DNA of 64,000 nucleotides from Akebia trifoliata (lineage: Eukaryota; Streptophyta; Magnoliopsida; Ranunculales; Lardizabalaceae), in the NCBI GenBank assembly GCA_017979445.1, contig CM030711.1:12793092-12857091 (forward strand), in the 5' to 3' direction. Numbering within the stretch: position 1 is the stretch's first letter; each line of letters starts with the position of its first letter. The notes below the pieces were generated by a model. The model worked only from the letters and a program-made list of their open reading frames with translations, was not told where the DNA came from and made no database searches. Made by a program: the position numbers and the translations under genes. Below are positions 47,001 to 62,299 of this stretch, in pieces.

Positions 47001-47449
47001 GAAGAAGTCAACATGATCGACACCCTGGTCAGTAGCACGTTTGAAGAAGCGGAGAACAATGATCCGCTAGAAGAATATTTTGGCCAATTCAGCATTGAGT
47101 TCGATACTGAAAAATCTATAAGGGAGGTAAACTCTCTTCTTGAATCCTTCCCTATGATGGATTGGCAGCCAAAAATCCAAAGTCTTTCCATTCTCTCGTC
47201 ATCCCCAATAGTGAAGGAAATTCCAAAGTTTGAATTAAAGCAATTTCCTGATACGCTAAAATATGCATTTTTGGGTAATGTTGAAATCTTCCCTATCATT
47301 ATCTTCCTTACTCTAGAAAAATCACAATAAAATCAATTACTTGACATTCTGCACGAAAATTGAGAAGCTATTGGGTGGACCATAGCTGATATTAAAGGCA
47401 TCAGTCCTTTTGTGGTCATGCATCAAATTCATCTTGAGGAAAATTTCAA

Positions 47450-48760
47450 ACCATCGAGAAAACCACAGAGGTGACTCAATCCGGTGTTACAAAAAGTAGT
47501 CTGAGGATAGGTCATCAAACTTTTAGATGCGGGTATTATATACCCCATCTCTGATAGTAAATGGGTTAGTCCAATTCAGGTTGTCCCTAAGAAATCAGGT
47601 GTCACAGTTATGACCAATCAAGATAATGAACTGATACCTACTCGTGTCCAGACCGGATGGAGAGTTTGTATAGACTACCGGAAACTGAATACGATGGCAC
47701 GTAAGGATCACTTCCCTCTCCCATTCATCGATCAGATGCTCGAACGTTTAGCCGGTCATGCTTATTATTATTTTCTTAATGGATATTAGGGATACAACCA
47801 AATCCCAATTGCTCCTGAAGACCAAGAAAAGACAACGTTTACCTGTCCATTTGGGACCTTCGCCTATCGACGCATGCTTTTTGGGCTATGTAATGCTCAT
47901 GCCACCTTTCAAAGGTGCATGTTGAGTATATTTTCTGATATGATCGAAGACTTTCTTAAAGTCTTCATGGATGATTTTTCTATATTTGGGTCGAGTTTTG
48001 ATGACTGTTTGGATCATTTGAAGTTAGTTTTGAAAAGATGTCGAGAGAAGCACCTCGTGCTAAATTGGGAGAAGTGTCATTTCATAGTGACCTCTGGAAT
48101 AGTTCTAGGACATATTATTTCCCATAAAGGAATTGAGGTAAATAAAGCCAAGGTCGATATTATAGCAAATTTGCCTCCACCTAGAACAGTAAAAGAAGTT
48201 CGTTCGTTCCTAGGGCATGCAGGGTTTTACAGAAGGTTCATCAAAGACTTCGGAAAATTTTCAAAACCCCTGTGTGATCTGTTAGCCAATGACACTACTT
48301 TCGAGTTTTCTACCTCCTGCTTATCAGCCTTTGAGAAGCTGAAAACTGAGTTGACCTCAGCACCTATTATCCAACCACCCAATTGGGATCTCCCTTTTGA
48401 GGTGATGTGTGATGTATCCGATTACGCTATAGGTGCTGTATTGGGGCAGCGAGTTGAAAAACTCCCCCATGTTATCCAGTATGCCAGCAAGACGCTAAAT
48501 GATGCCCATTTCAATTATTCCACCACTGAGAAGGAACTACTAGCAGTAGTTTTTGCCGTAGATAAATTTCGTTCCTACCTTATCGAATCCAAAGTAATCA
48601 TTTTCACTGACCACACAGCGCTAAAATACCTTCTTGCCAAGAAGGATGCGAAGGCGAGGTTGATACGATGAATTTTTCTTCTTCAAGAGTTTGATATCGA
48701 AATTCGAGATAAAAAAGGGATGCAAGAATGTGGTTGCATACCACCTATCTAGGCTAGTAG
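47450..48760 (+). pseudogene. Reverse transcriptase and RNase H of the Athila-like element
   Basis: It begins before the long open part: KLLDAGIIYPISDSKWVSPI, GWRVCIDYRKLNTMARKDHF, then a TAG inside the usual DGYSGYNQI motif, CPFGTFAYRRMLFGLCNAHA, the catalytic FMDDFSIFG, and SFLGHAGFYRRFIKDFGKFS. RNase H follows with CDVSDYAIGAVLGQRV, YSTTEKELLAVVFAVDKFRS and FTDHTALKYLL. An open stretch of 265 codons (47874-48671) ends in a TGA. It is the best preserved pol part in the window, yet interrupted. Confidence 0.93.
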
Positions 48761-48779
48761 TTAAAACTCTCTTTGACTC

Positions 48780-49158
48780 TCTCCCAATTTTTAAAAATTT
48801 TCCTAATGAGCAAATCATGGCAGTTTCTAATGCTGACACACCTTGGTACGCTGACATTATCAACTACCTGGTGACACATCAAACTCCTACCTCTTGGAGT
48901 AAACAAAATCGCCTACGCTTCCTTGCCCAAGCCAAATGGTTCTTCTGGGATGATCCGTATTTATTCAAATACCGTCCAAACCAGATAATTCGTCGGTATA
49001 TTGATGAGAGAGATCAGGGTGGTATTCTCGAGTTCTGCCATAATCATGCCTGTGGTGGGCATTTTGGATGAAAGAAAACAGCAACTAAAATTTTACAGTG
49101 TGGTTTTTATTGGCCCATAATCTTTCGTGACGCTCATCTCTTTGTTAAATCTTGTGAT
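48780..49158 (+). pseudogene. Integrase N-terminal part of the Athila-like element, 5' of the insertion
   Basis: The frame gives TPWYADIINYLVTHQTP, CHNHACGGHFG, a TGA stop, then KKTATKILQCGFYWP and LFVKSCD. These are the two histidines and first cysteine of the HHCC zinc finger. After SCD the frame is cut by a 1,775-bp solo LTR and resumes at 50939 with RCQR. Confidence 0.9.
49154..49158. repeat. Target-site duplication GTGAT, left copy
   Basis: Matches 50934-50938 exactly and flanks the solo LTR. Confidence 0.95.
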
Positions 49159-50933
49159 TGAAAGCGCCCTCGATCCGCAGGGTGCGCGGATCCGCTTTTG
49201 ACCCTTGAGGTTTGGGAGTCGCCACCTAGTTATTGTGGTCTAGGAACCAAACTGACTCTAACATGGATAAAAGGAACTAATCTACCATAAAAAATCTGAA
49301 TTCGGGGATCAAGTTACGGGGTTGGAAGGTGTTAGGCACCAACCCCGCCCGGCCAAAGCCGGTCTCTACTAAATTCCCAAGTAAATTACATTGCTAAAAC
49401 CTAGATAAAAAAAATAAATAAAAATAAAAATTTACCTTTCCGATGGCAAGGACTTGGTTCCCTCAGATCTGACAAAAAGAACTCCTTGTACCGTGCTCCC
49501 TTGCTTCATTCTGTTTCCGGATTTGACTTCGGATCTCCGAGGCAAGGTATCTCCTTATTTTTGAATCTGAACTCTTCAAGTTCATTGAGGATTCGAGGGT
49601 GTTTTTAGAAGGCTTTTGGATGTTTTCTAGCCTAAAATTGAAGGAGGGATGTTAGCTAAGGAGTTGGGGCTCCAAAACTAGGGTTTATGGGGGGCTAGGG
49701 GAGCTTCTAGACCTACTTCTCCTAGGGTTTATTATTTGATACGAAAATAGGGTGTGAGCACCTCTATTTATAGATGTTTTTAGGGGTTGATTTGGATAGA
49801 GTTAGTGTTTAATTAGAGATCTTTTAATTAGAGTTGTGTTTTAGTTAAAAAACTTTTAGGTAGAATTGTGTTTTAGTTAGAATTGTTTTAGGTAGAATTG
49901 TGTTTTAATTCAAATTGTTTTAGGTAGAATTATTTTTAAGTTAGAACTCTATTAGATAGAGTTATTATTTAATTAGAATTCTATTATGACTTTTGGTCTT
50001 ATTTGATTGACTTTTATTGTTTTGACTTCAGTCTTAATTGATTGACTTTTAATATCTTGACTTCAGTCTTGCTTAATTGACTTTAATTTTGACTTCAGTC
50101 TCACTTGATTGACTTTAATACCTTGACTTTAGTCTTGCTTGATTTACTTTTGATTTTTGGAGAACCCCTTCCATTATTTCTTTAATTCTTTGGACCCCCA
50201 AATGGAGGGGTCCTTAAAGAAATATCCCACGAACCCTCAACAATTTTGCCTGAGAGCCCGATTGATCGATTTTTTAGGTTCAAAATTTTAAATTAATTTC
50301 ATTAATGTTTAAATTTAATTATTTCATATTTTATTCATTAATTTCGAAATTTTTATCATGAAAATTGTGAAATTACCGTTTTGCCCCCGGAGAGGACTTT
50401 TCACGTTTTAAGTCAGTTTTTGATGTTCTAGGATGTTTTAGAATCAGTTTTTCGTAAGGAATTCAATGGAAATGTTGGTTTGTATCCTTTATGAAAATTT
50501 TTATGGGAAATGATTGTGAACTTTATGAGGGGCATTATCGTAATTTTGTCAAATTCTGTTAAAATTGGTGAAATGATCTATTTGGTTCCGATTTGTTATT
50601 TTATGTGTTCGAGAGAGTTTTCCTAAGCGTAACGTAGGCTCTAGGGTTGTTTTGATGTTAGGGGTATTTTGGTAATTTGGTCAATTTTTTAGTGATTTTT
50701 ATCGTGAAGCTTCTTTTTGGTCTGCAAGATGATGATTTTTAGGTTTCTAGGGTCGTATTTTCCTAGCGTAGCGTGGTTTCTAAGGTTTTGTCAATTCGAG
50801 ATACCTCATCTGGATTTCTGAAACAAATCTGGTAACAAAGTAAAGCAATGGAATACACATCCATCATTGGGAATCCTTGCGATCGGGTTGACGAGTTGAT
50901 TAATCAGGCGGATGCAAAAATGGGGTGTCTACA
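49159..50933 (-). mobile_element. Solo LTR inserted in the Athila-like integrase (copy 3 of the TGTAGACACC family)
   Basis: Read on the minus strand it starts TGTAGACACCCCATTTTTGC and ends GAGGGCGCTTTCA (TG...CA), 1,775 bp, flanked by GTGAT on both sides. It shares with copies 1 and 2 the ordered words GGTGCCTAACACC and GGTGGCGACTCC, but the ends differ, so it is a related subfamily. At 49790-50150 it holds two arrays of short direct repeats (TTTTAGGTAGAATTGTG units and TTGACTTCAGTCTTGCTTGA units). There is no coding region. It is the youngest datable event in its host element. Confidence 0.93.
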
Positions 50934-50938
50934 GTGAT
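50934..50938. repeat. Target-site duplication GTGAT, right copy
   Basis: Exact match of 49154-49158. Confidence 0.95.
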
Positions 50939-51877
50939 AGATGTCAACGTTTAGAAAAAATCAGTCGAAGAAATGAGATGCCCCAACAACCAATTTTGAT
51001 CATCAAAATCTTCGATGTTTGGGGCATTGACTTCATGGGTCCCTTCCCCATTTCACACGGATTCCAATACATTTTAGTCGCAGTCGACTACGTGTCAAAA
51101 TGGGGTGAAGCCACAGCTTGTCGAACGAATGATCATAAGGTTGTTGTTCAATTTCTCAAAAATACTGTGTTTGCCCGATTCGGTACTCCTCGAGCCATCA
51201 TTAGTGATGGAGGGAAACATTTCTGTAACCGAGTTTTCGAAAGTTTGATGCGCAAATATTCAATCACTCATAAGGTAGCTACTCCGTATCACCCACAAAT
51301 CAATGGGTAGGTCGAAATTTCTAATCGTGAGATCAAAATCATTCTTGAAAAAATCGTCAATCCGACTTGTAAAGATTGGTCCTTACGATTATCTGATGCC
51401 TTGTGGGCCTGCAGAACAACGTTCAAAACTCCTATAGGAATGTCCTCTTATCGATTAATCTTTGGTAGAGCTTGTCATCTACCAGTCGAACTCGAGCATC
51501 GAGCTTATTGGGTGATCAAACATTTGAATTTTGATCTAGCGAAGGCTTGCGAGTTTAGAAAACTTCAACTCACTGAGTTGGAAGAATTAATGAATGATAC
51601 TTACGATAGCGCAAAGCTATACAAAGATCGAACGAAAATCTGGCATGATAAGCACATCCAGAGAAAATCTTTCCACGTAGGGCAGAGAGTGCTCCTTTAT
51701 AACTCTCACCTTCATTTATTTCTAGGGAAGTTAAAGTCCCGTTGGACTGGACCATTTTTGATCCACAATATTCACCCTCATGGAAATGTCGAGGTACTCA
51801 ATCCAGCAAATGGAAATATTTTTCAAGTCAATGGCCAAAAATTGAAGCCATTTCAGAATCTTCCTCATTCATCATAA
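50939..51877 (+). pseudogene. Integrase core and C-terminus of the Athila-like element, 3' of the insertion
   Basis: It continues the zinc finger with [20 protein letters not shown]. The core domain follows: [20 protein letters not shown] (first catalytic D), [14 protein letters not shown] (second), [10 protein letters not shown] then a TAG in place of the usual Q, and the VEISNREIK glutamate. Next come [20 protein letters not shown] and the C-terminal domain [20 protein letters not shown] with VNGQKLKPF. The stop at about 51309 separates two open stretches. Confidence 0.93.
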
Positions 51878-52579
51878 AAAGATTCATTTTTGAATAATCC
51901 TGTGTACCAGGATTAGCTCTAGTTCCATGTCTGGCTGAAGACATTAAACTTAGCGCTATGTCGAGAGGCAACCCTTGATTTCTTTAAATATTCTGTAAAT
52001 TCTCTACGCATTCTTCTCATCTACTTTCCATCCATTTTTCTAACTTTTGAAGGGTTTAAAATGTGTAAAATGTTTAAACTTTCTTGCAAGAAATTTTCTC
52101 GAAAAAAATATTTTCTTTCTAAAAGTTTCCTGAAAAATTTATTTTCTAGGGATTTTCTATGAAGGAAAATTCATTTTCCTAGTAAATTTAAAACATTATC
52201 ACTTGCAAGACAGTTTCATAGAAAAATATTTTCTTTCTAAAATTTTCTTGGAAAATTTATTTTCCTAAAAAATTTTGGACACTTCTTAAACCCTACCACA
52301 CTTTTCTCTTTCCATCTCTTTCTCTTCTTCTTCATTACTCTAGCCTCCATTTCCATTTTTCTTCTTTCCTCCATTTTTCTTCTACCAAATACAATCTAAA
52401 AATCCAAAAAAATTTGTAAAAATACGAAAACGATCACCATCATAAATCAACCGCGCCGCCGAAGTTTGAGCGCGCTCCGTCGCCACGTCACCGCTTCGCG
52501 GTCATCTCGAAGTCGATCAAGCTCAAATTTTTTGAGCACCTCCGCCTTGACTCCCTCGTTGTTTTGATACCAATTTTTC
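51878..52579. other. Spacer between integrase and the extra ORF of the Athila-like element
   Basis: Non-coding. Direct variants of TTTTCTTTCTAAAA and GGAAAATTTATTTTCC occur several times (52085-52270), a local low-order repeat. Confidence 0.55.
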
Positions 52580-53653
52580 TTGATGGCTCGAAGAACCCAC
52601 TCCATTTATCCTGAAATAACTATAGCTCATGCCTACGAAGGTGTCCCCGAAACTTGGTTCGATGATAAAATTGTTCGATGTGGATGGGGCCCTCTCCTTT
52701 ATAAAGGTGATGAACAATTTAACGAGGAGGCTGTTCGGATCTTCTACCGCTCCTTCAACTCCACCTCTCCTTCAATTCCGTCTATCACAATCAAGTTTAA
52801 TGGTATCGAATTTACCATTGACGGATCTGACATTGAAACCGTTCTTGGAATTCCTCTCGTTGAGTCGGGTACGTGTATGCCACTCTACACTTTCGATTAT
52901 TATTTTACACATTTAGGCCTTTTGGCCACTGGTATTCGGATCGAAGATGGTGCACTTAAGTCAAGTAGTCTTTATGAAGACCAATATGTCGCGTGGTAAT
53001 GGCTTGCCAACAATGTCCTTGGTACTCTAAACACTACTTTGTTATACAACAAACACGTGTATTTCCTTCATGCCATCCAAACAAGGGATCCCACGTTTTG
53101 TATGAACCGTCTACTTGTGGAATCTCTCATCGATGCCTTGTCTAACAAACACTGATCCTTAATTCTTCTTTACCTAGTATGCCGCCTCCTCCAACACCGT
53201 TTAGGAGTTTCTCTTGCTGAGTTAGCACCACAAGGGCGTATTATCCATATCAAAGAATTTTTGGGCGGCCAAGCCCTAAAAACTTGTGTTCACGGGTTGT
53301 GGAAGCCAGAATTTATGCAGGAGCAAGAACATGAAATTCCACGTGGGTATGGAAGGGTAGGAGAAGAATTTGATGAGCAGGCAAAGGAGGATACTCGTAC
53401 TCCAAGTCCAGATTTTGATGATGATGCTTGGCTCGCTCAAGTACCTAAAAAAGGCCACCGTACGGCTTTCTCTAAAATTTTCAAAGACTTGAAAAAGGTC
53501 AACTCACGCTATAAAGAAATTCAAGAAGGCCAGAAGACCATTAAGGATGATCAGCAACTCACCATTGAGCAGCAGCGTCAGTTATTGGCTTATAACGAGG
53601 AGAAGAGTGCATGTGCTCGAGCGAGAGCTGCACCTAGTTCCGATTCCGAGTAG
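52580..53653 (+). pseudogene. Extra ORF after pol of the Athila-like element (plant transposon protein-like)
   Basis: ATG 52582 region reads MARRTHSIYPEITIAHAYEG, VRIFYRSFNSTSPSIPSITI, FTIDGSDIETVLGIPLVESG, a TAA at 52999, then LLYNKHVYFLHAIQTRDPTF, a TGA, LIDALSNKH, and an acidic and Gln-rich tail KDDQQLTIEQQRQLLAYNEE. The arrangement (IxFNGxxFTIDGSDIxxVLGIP) recalls the putative plant transposon protein domain that occurs downstream of pol in Athila-like elements, at the env-like position. No signal peptide or membrane helix is evident, so an envelope role is not supported. At least two stops break it. Confidence 0.7.
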
Positions 53654-54953
53654 AATATTTGTTTGAAGGATTGTGTGTGATGATGTGTGTGTGATGGTGT
53701 GGTTTAAGTAGGATTGTGTGTAATGGTGTGTTTTGTTAATTTCAATATGTTTGGTTTGCTGTACTTAAACTCTATGTGGTGTGTTTTTAGCTTGTACATC
53801 CTATACGGAACACTCCTTTTGGTTGTACTCGCAACTTTTACGATGTAATGAATTCCATTTTCAGGTGTACCCTAAACTCATACTCTTTAATCATTGAGGA
53901 CAATGCTGAATTTAGGTTTGGGGGTGTGGGATAGCACATTTCAATTTTTGTACAATATTTTCATTACATTTTTAAAATACCTTCATCAAAATGTTTATAT
54001 GTACTGTCATCATACGAATTTTTAAAACCAGGCTCATGTCCAATTTGTTTATAAATTCTTATTCCTCAAAAACAAGATATTTTGAAAAAATAAAATTCAC
54101 GTCACTTCTGATTGTAGTGAAAAAGTTATTTTGGATTAAGAATTGTCTTCTTCGCTGTCTAGAATGAGAGGGAAAGCTTGTAAATACTGAACTTTGACCT
54201 CCTTGTCCTTTGGTTGGCTAAATAGAAGAAAAACATAACTGTAGTTGATATTTTTGAGACATCAACCATAGGATTAGACTGGGTACCTTGAAAAGAGCTA
54301 CTTGCTTTTTGAAAAAAATATCGAAAAAATGATAAAGCATGAAAAATGTTGAAAAGAAAAGTAGAAAGATGTGAAGGTTAGAACTGAAAAAGTGCAAATT
54401 GTGAAAAGAGTCCAATGAGACCAAATAGTTTAGTAAGGTGAAAGCCGTCAATGGTAAAAACGTGAGTACACTAGAATATCACAGATAAAACCTCTTAGAG
54501 GTATTAAAGTGAACATCCATATTTCTCACAATCCCAGACAGGAGGCTCAGTTTCGAGTTAGAAGTTAGGCAGCCCCAACCATCTTAGCAGTTAAAAAGGG
54601 AAACCTTGTTCTGAATTTTTTTTGTTACAATCAGAAATTTTTTTGCATACACTCAAGATATTTCTAAAATGAGGGCTAAAAAGAATTTCTGCTCAAATAG
54701 ACCTTTGACTGGATCTTTGAAAATTTGTATGATGACATTATATGCAATAATTTTGAAGTTGTTATCTTTTAAAATGTTAGAATTTTGTGGGTATATTTAC
54801 TGCAAACCCTCACGAGTCAAACTCGTCCACTAGGGGTAACCTAGGGGTTCAAGGGCTTACTACATAAGCTAAATGCAGCTGAGAACCTCACGAAAGAGGA
54901 GTTGTTTAGATTTCAGTTTTTCTCGGGACTAGCAAAATTAAGGTTTGGGGATG
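53654..54953. other. 3' untranslated region and polypurine tracts of the Athila-like element
   Basis: A first purine-rich motif AGGTTTGGGGGTGTGGGAT lies at 53911-53931, and a second, AAGGTTTGGGGATG, at 54940-54953 touches the TGATAAGG start of the 3' LTR. The second is the functional-looking primer. The rest is AT-rich, non-coding. Confidence 0.75.
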
Positions 54954-55530
54954 TGATAAGGCCCCAATAATTTCACTTTGGGACCGTAATTTCACCAAGA
55001 TTATCAAAGTTTAAATACTAGTTCATTAATAATAATAATAAATTATATTAAAATCCCAAATTAATATAGCTAATAATAATTTGTTACTAATTTCAGGTGA
55101 AAATGGTACATTCGAAAACCAACAAAAGGTGTAACAATTACTATTACAACAAGCGAGCAAAGAGGAAGTAATCAGCCAAAGCCAAGCTGATTTGATTGCC
55201 ACGTCATCGCGTCGCGACTAGGTAAGACCGCATCATGGTCATCTCGAAAAATTTATCCTCGAGATTTGCACAGAAACTTCCAATTGCTTCGGTGGTTGTA
55301 ATTGAATGGGTCATTCGAATCAGATCATCCATCAAATCAACCCGATTACTCGAATACGAATGTTATAAATTGGAAGGTTGATTTCAAAGAAAGGGGGCTC
55401 TCTTCTTCAGTAATTTTTAACTTTTCTTTCTTTAATTCTCTGTAATTTTCTTTTGAGAAAGCTCTTGAGTGTAGTAAGAATATCAAGAGTGATCCATTCA
55501 TACTTTTTGTAATTCTTTTGAGAGCTATTA
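54954..55530 (+). mobile_element. 3' LTR of the Athila-like element, short
   Basis: It starts TGATAAGGCCCCAATAATTTC and follows the 5' LTR collinearly for 577 bp (with an extra stretch of about 21 bp near 55215), stopping at GAGAGCTATTA, where the 5' copy continues for another 0.7 kb to the primer site. The target duplication TTGGC follows at once. Confidence 0.88.
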
Positions 55531-55535
55531 TTGGC
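55531..55535. repeat. Target-site duplication TTGGC, right copy
   Basis: Matches 42057-42061. Confidence 0.92.
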
Positions 55536-56143
55536 TTCGCTTTGTGTTTAATCTTCTGTAGAGGCTTTTGTAGATTTTCTTCTCTCCGGGCTTCGCGCTT
55601 TATCAGTTGAGAAGGTTTCCTTGATTTCTGGAGAAAGACTTTAAGCTTGATCTTCTTTTTAATCGAAGTTCAGATCTCTGAAGAACTTTTGTTTTGTCTT
55701 TAGAAGAGAGCTTGAGAGCTTATTCTTCTCTAGAGGAAGAGTTTTTGTCTTCTAAGAGAAAGTTATCCAAAACCCTTCTCAATGAGAAAGGCATTGATAT
55801 TTATAGACTTTAAAGATAATTTAGCTTTCCAATTATACCCCAACTTAAATAAATTTAATTGATTTGTTTAAAAGGCTAAATTTGTCAAAATCCAATTTTA
55901 AGAATTTTATGGATTATTATTAGGCCAAACTCATTTATTTGGGTATAAGGCCCAATATTTATGTGGATCACTTGGTTTTTTTTAGATTATGAATTTTATC
56001 TACGAAAATCCAAACCCAATCATAAGAAGCCTGTCCCGATTAATGGACCCCCAATTTAGACTTGTGGGCCTAATTGTGATGTTAAGGACTTTATTTTGAT
56101 TTATAAAATCTACGAGGGTCTCTTTAAAATTTTGATGCCCACA
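55536..56143 (-). mobile_element. 5' LTR of the Tat-like element, second part
   Basis: Collinear with about 26106-26716, from TTCGCTTTGTG to GATGCCCACA. Its last three bases ACA appear to have served as the 3-bp target of the CACTA element that follows directly. Confidence 0.92.
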
Positions 56144-56239
56144 CACTACGTGAAAAACGCAAATTTTCATAAAAAAAATTTGTTGGGCCTGGCCCGTCGA
56201 ATTTTAAAACTCAAATTCCGCGGCCCGTGGACCACGTTT

Positions 56240-56690
56240 TTTACTGTTTCTCTATACCTCTCTCTCTCTCTCTGTCTGTTACTGTTACTGTTACTGTTTT
56301 TCTTTCTCTTTATCTGCCTCTCACAGACATCGATCGATCGATCGAACTAGCCCTTTATCTCTCTCTCTCTCTCTGTTACGGTTTCTCTTTCTCTCTGCCT
56401 CTCTCATAGACATCGATCGATCAACCTCTCACAGTCTCTCTCTCTCACAGTCTCTGTCTCAGTCGACCTCGCCTTTTATCTCTCTGGATTGATCGATCGA
56501 CGTATCCATCGCTTTCTCACAATCGTTATCTCGATCGATCGACCTCGCTTTTTCATTCTCTCGATCGATCGACCTCTCCATCTTTCTCTCGCAGTCTCTT
56601 TCTCGATCGATCTCTTTTTCGATCTATCTCCCTCGATAGATCTCATCTCCCACTCTATTTGATCGATCGATCTCGATCTAGATTGGTCAG
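56240..56690. repeat. Low-complexity block of CT repeats, GTTACT repeats and (ATCG)n palindromes
   Basis: It contains several (CT)n tracts, three GTTACT units and many GATCGATC stretches, loosely arranged as duplicated blocks of about 120 bp (tract, GTTAC, CTCTGCCTCTCA, ACATCGATCGATC). Frames crossing it are artefacts of the repeats. It may be the leader of a captured gene. Confidence 0.85.
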
Positions 56691-60937
<4,247 letters not shown>

Positions 60938-61181
60938 TAATTTTGAATCTTTTTAATTAATTTGTTTTCGTTTCAGCTTTGTTTCTATTCGGATTTTTAT
61001 AATTGAAAATGTTAGAATTTTGCTACTTTATTCGTCACTTTATTTGTCACTTACTAAAAGCAAGCAACAGATCAGTGCCCTATATGCCAGACTGCCATTC
61101 AAGAGATAAATTGTATCATGTTTCCCACCTGCTCACTGACTGGAAGGAAGAAAGGAACAGCTCTTACCCTGCCAAGCCAAT

Positions 61182-61856
61182 ATGTATGAAGAAAGAAAAC
61201 TACCATTTCAATGTGGAAACATCACAGCCACCTATCCTTTCTGGGGAAACAACAGACCATCTTATTGTGGCCAACCTGGTTTTCAACTCAATTGCACTGA
61301 AGGAATAAACACTACTTCGATACAGATATCTTCAGAAATATTCCATGTTTTATCAATCGATAACGACACCCAATTTCTCAAAATTGCTCGAACAGATTTC
61401 TTCCATGGTATTTGTCCACAAAAATCATTAAACACTAGTCTCAATTTTACTCTCTTTGATTACCCATCAAGTGATCAAAACCTTACTCTGTTCTATGGGT
61501 GCTCGAATATAGCTATAGCTGCACCACCAGACCCCAATTTTACTTGTTCAATTAATGGTGCTATTAGTGATGTTTATGTGATTGGGTTTGGTCTAATTCC
61601 AGTAATTGATGGCTTAGGGAAGTGTAATGTTAGTGTTTTGGTTCCAGTTCTTCTATCATCTTTTGAGGCACTTAGGAGCAATGAATCTAGTCTGGGTGAG
61701 GTTCTGAACCAAGGGTTTGATGTGCAGTGGTTCATGAACAAAACATTTTCTAGGGATTGCATCGAATCTGGAGGACATTGTGGCTACAATTGGACTTCAA
61801 ATGAACCGATTTGTTTTTGCAATGATGAAGCTTATTTAACGACTTGTCGTGCCTCA
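61182..61856 (+). pseudogene. LRK10L/WAK-type receptor ectodomain exon, captured
   Basis: The frame gives PFQCGNITATYPFWGNNRPS, YCGQPGFQLNC (galacturonan-binding WAK domain, first about 105 residues), many N-x-S/T sites, then the C-terminal WAK-associated domain with GKCNVSVLVPV, FDVQWFMNKTFSRDCIESGG, HCGYNWTSNEPICFCNDEAY and LTTC. The exon ends GCCTCAG before a GTACAC donor (61857). About 225 codons are open without a stop. Such ectodomain exons precede transmembrane and kinase exons in LRK10-like genes; both are missing here. The true start and signal peptide are not visible: upstream of 61182 the frame is not family-like, so the ATG at 61182 may be incidental. If spliced to the GH3 exons downstream it would form a chimera. 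Confidence 0.9.
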
Positions 61857-62135
61857 GGTACACATCTTAAAACTTAAACTTCGTGTGATGATTCTCTTTT
61901 TCTTAGTTCTTAAACTTCTGAAATCTGAATCGTATGGTTTTAAAACCTAGCTTTCCGAATTCCTAATCAGATTGTCAATCCCTGATGTGTTTTAAGTCCA
62001 ATCATTGTCATCATAGGAACGGGACAACGTTGTGGATCGGGAGTCACCCAAAGTCGCACGCACACGTAGTCAAAGTTCAAGTAGTGCTTGCTGTCGCACG
62101 CACAGTGTTCCTATATCATTGGTTTTTGTCCTCAG

Positions 62136-62299
62136 GCCACTGCAGAGGATTGGGTTAGGATGGTGAATGATTATCAGAATGCTTCTCTATCTAGCCATCT
62201 TGGGATTCCAATGATCTATGGAGTTGATGCGGTTCATGGACACAACAATGTGTACAAAGCGACGGTATTCCCCCACAATGTTGGACTTGGATGTACAAG
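62136..62299 (+). pseudogene. GH3 beta-glucosidase exon A, captured
   Basis: After a CTCAG acceptor (62131-62135) the frame gives [40 protein letters not shown] and [11 protein letters not shown]. This is the N-terminal barrel part of plant family GH3 glycosidases (apoplastic beta-D-glucan exohydrolase type). The exon is followed by GC instead of GT (GGCAAGC, 62300), either a rare GC-AG intron or a T to C change. No stop is present. Confidence 0.9.

Larger units (their letters stand above)
42062..55530 (+). mobile_element. Athila-like Ty3/gypsy retrotransposon inside the Tat LTR
   Basis: The plus-strand order is 5' LTR (TGATAAGGTCCC...), a tRNA-Asp type primer site at 43329, gag, protease, RT-RNase H, integrase, an extra ORF, a polypurine tract and a short 3' LTR (54954-55530). 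Target duplication is TTGGC. About 13.5 kb in total, including a 1.78-kb solo LTR and its duplicated GTGAT in the integrase. The primer site, the gag phrases (HLNKFLTLC, QTPNQANEFLVELAENT, LEVQMG) and an extra ORF after pol are traits of the Athila branch. All genes have stops. Confidence 0.9.
25905..56143 (-). mobile_element. Tat-like Ty3/gypsy retrotransposon, about 16.8 kb without insertions, split by an Athila-like element
   Basis: The minus-strand order is 5' LTR, gag (about 41.3-39.7 kb), protease, RT, RNase H, a second RNase H, integrase (ending near 34.5 kb), a long 3' region with an antisense ORF and tandem repeats, a polypurine tract and the 3' LTR. The double RNase H arrangement, the unusually long internal region (15.1 kb), extra ORFs and tandem repeats before the 3' LTR are known traits of the Tat lineage (Ogre/Retand type). 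All frames carry stops and shifts. Target duplication is CATAC. No plausible host gene lies within. Confidence 0.88.

Noticed and set aside
61003..61308. ORF starting MKMLEFCYFIRHF as the N-terminus of the receptor ectodomain
   Set aside because: It is in a different frame from the ectodomain and does not resemble the expected signal peptide region.
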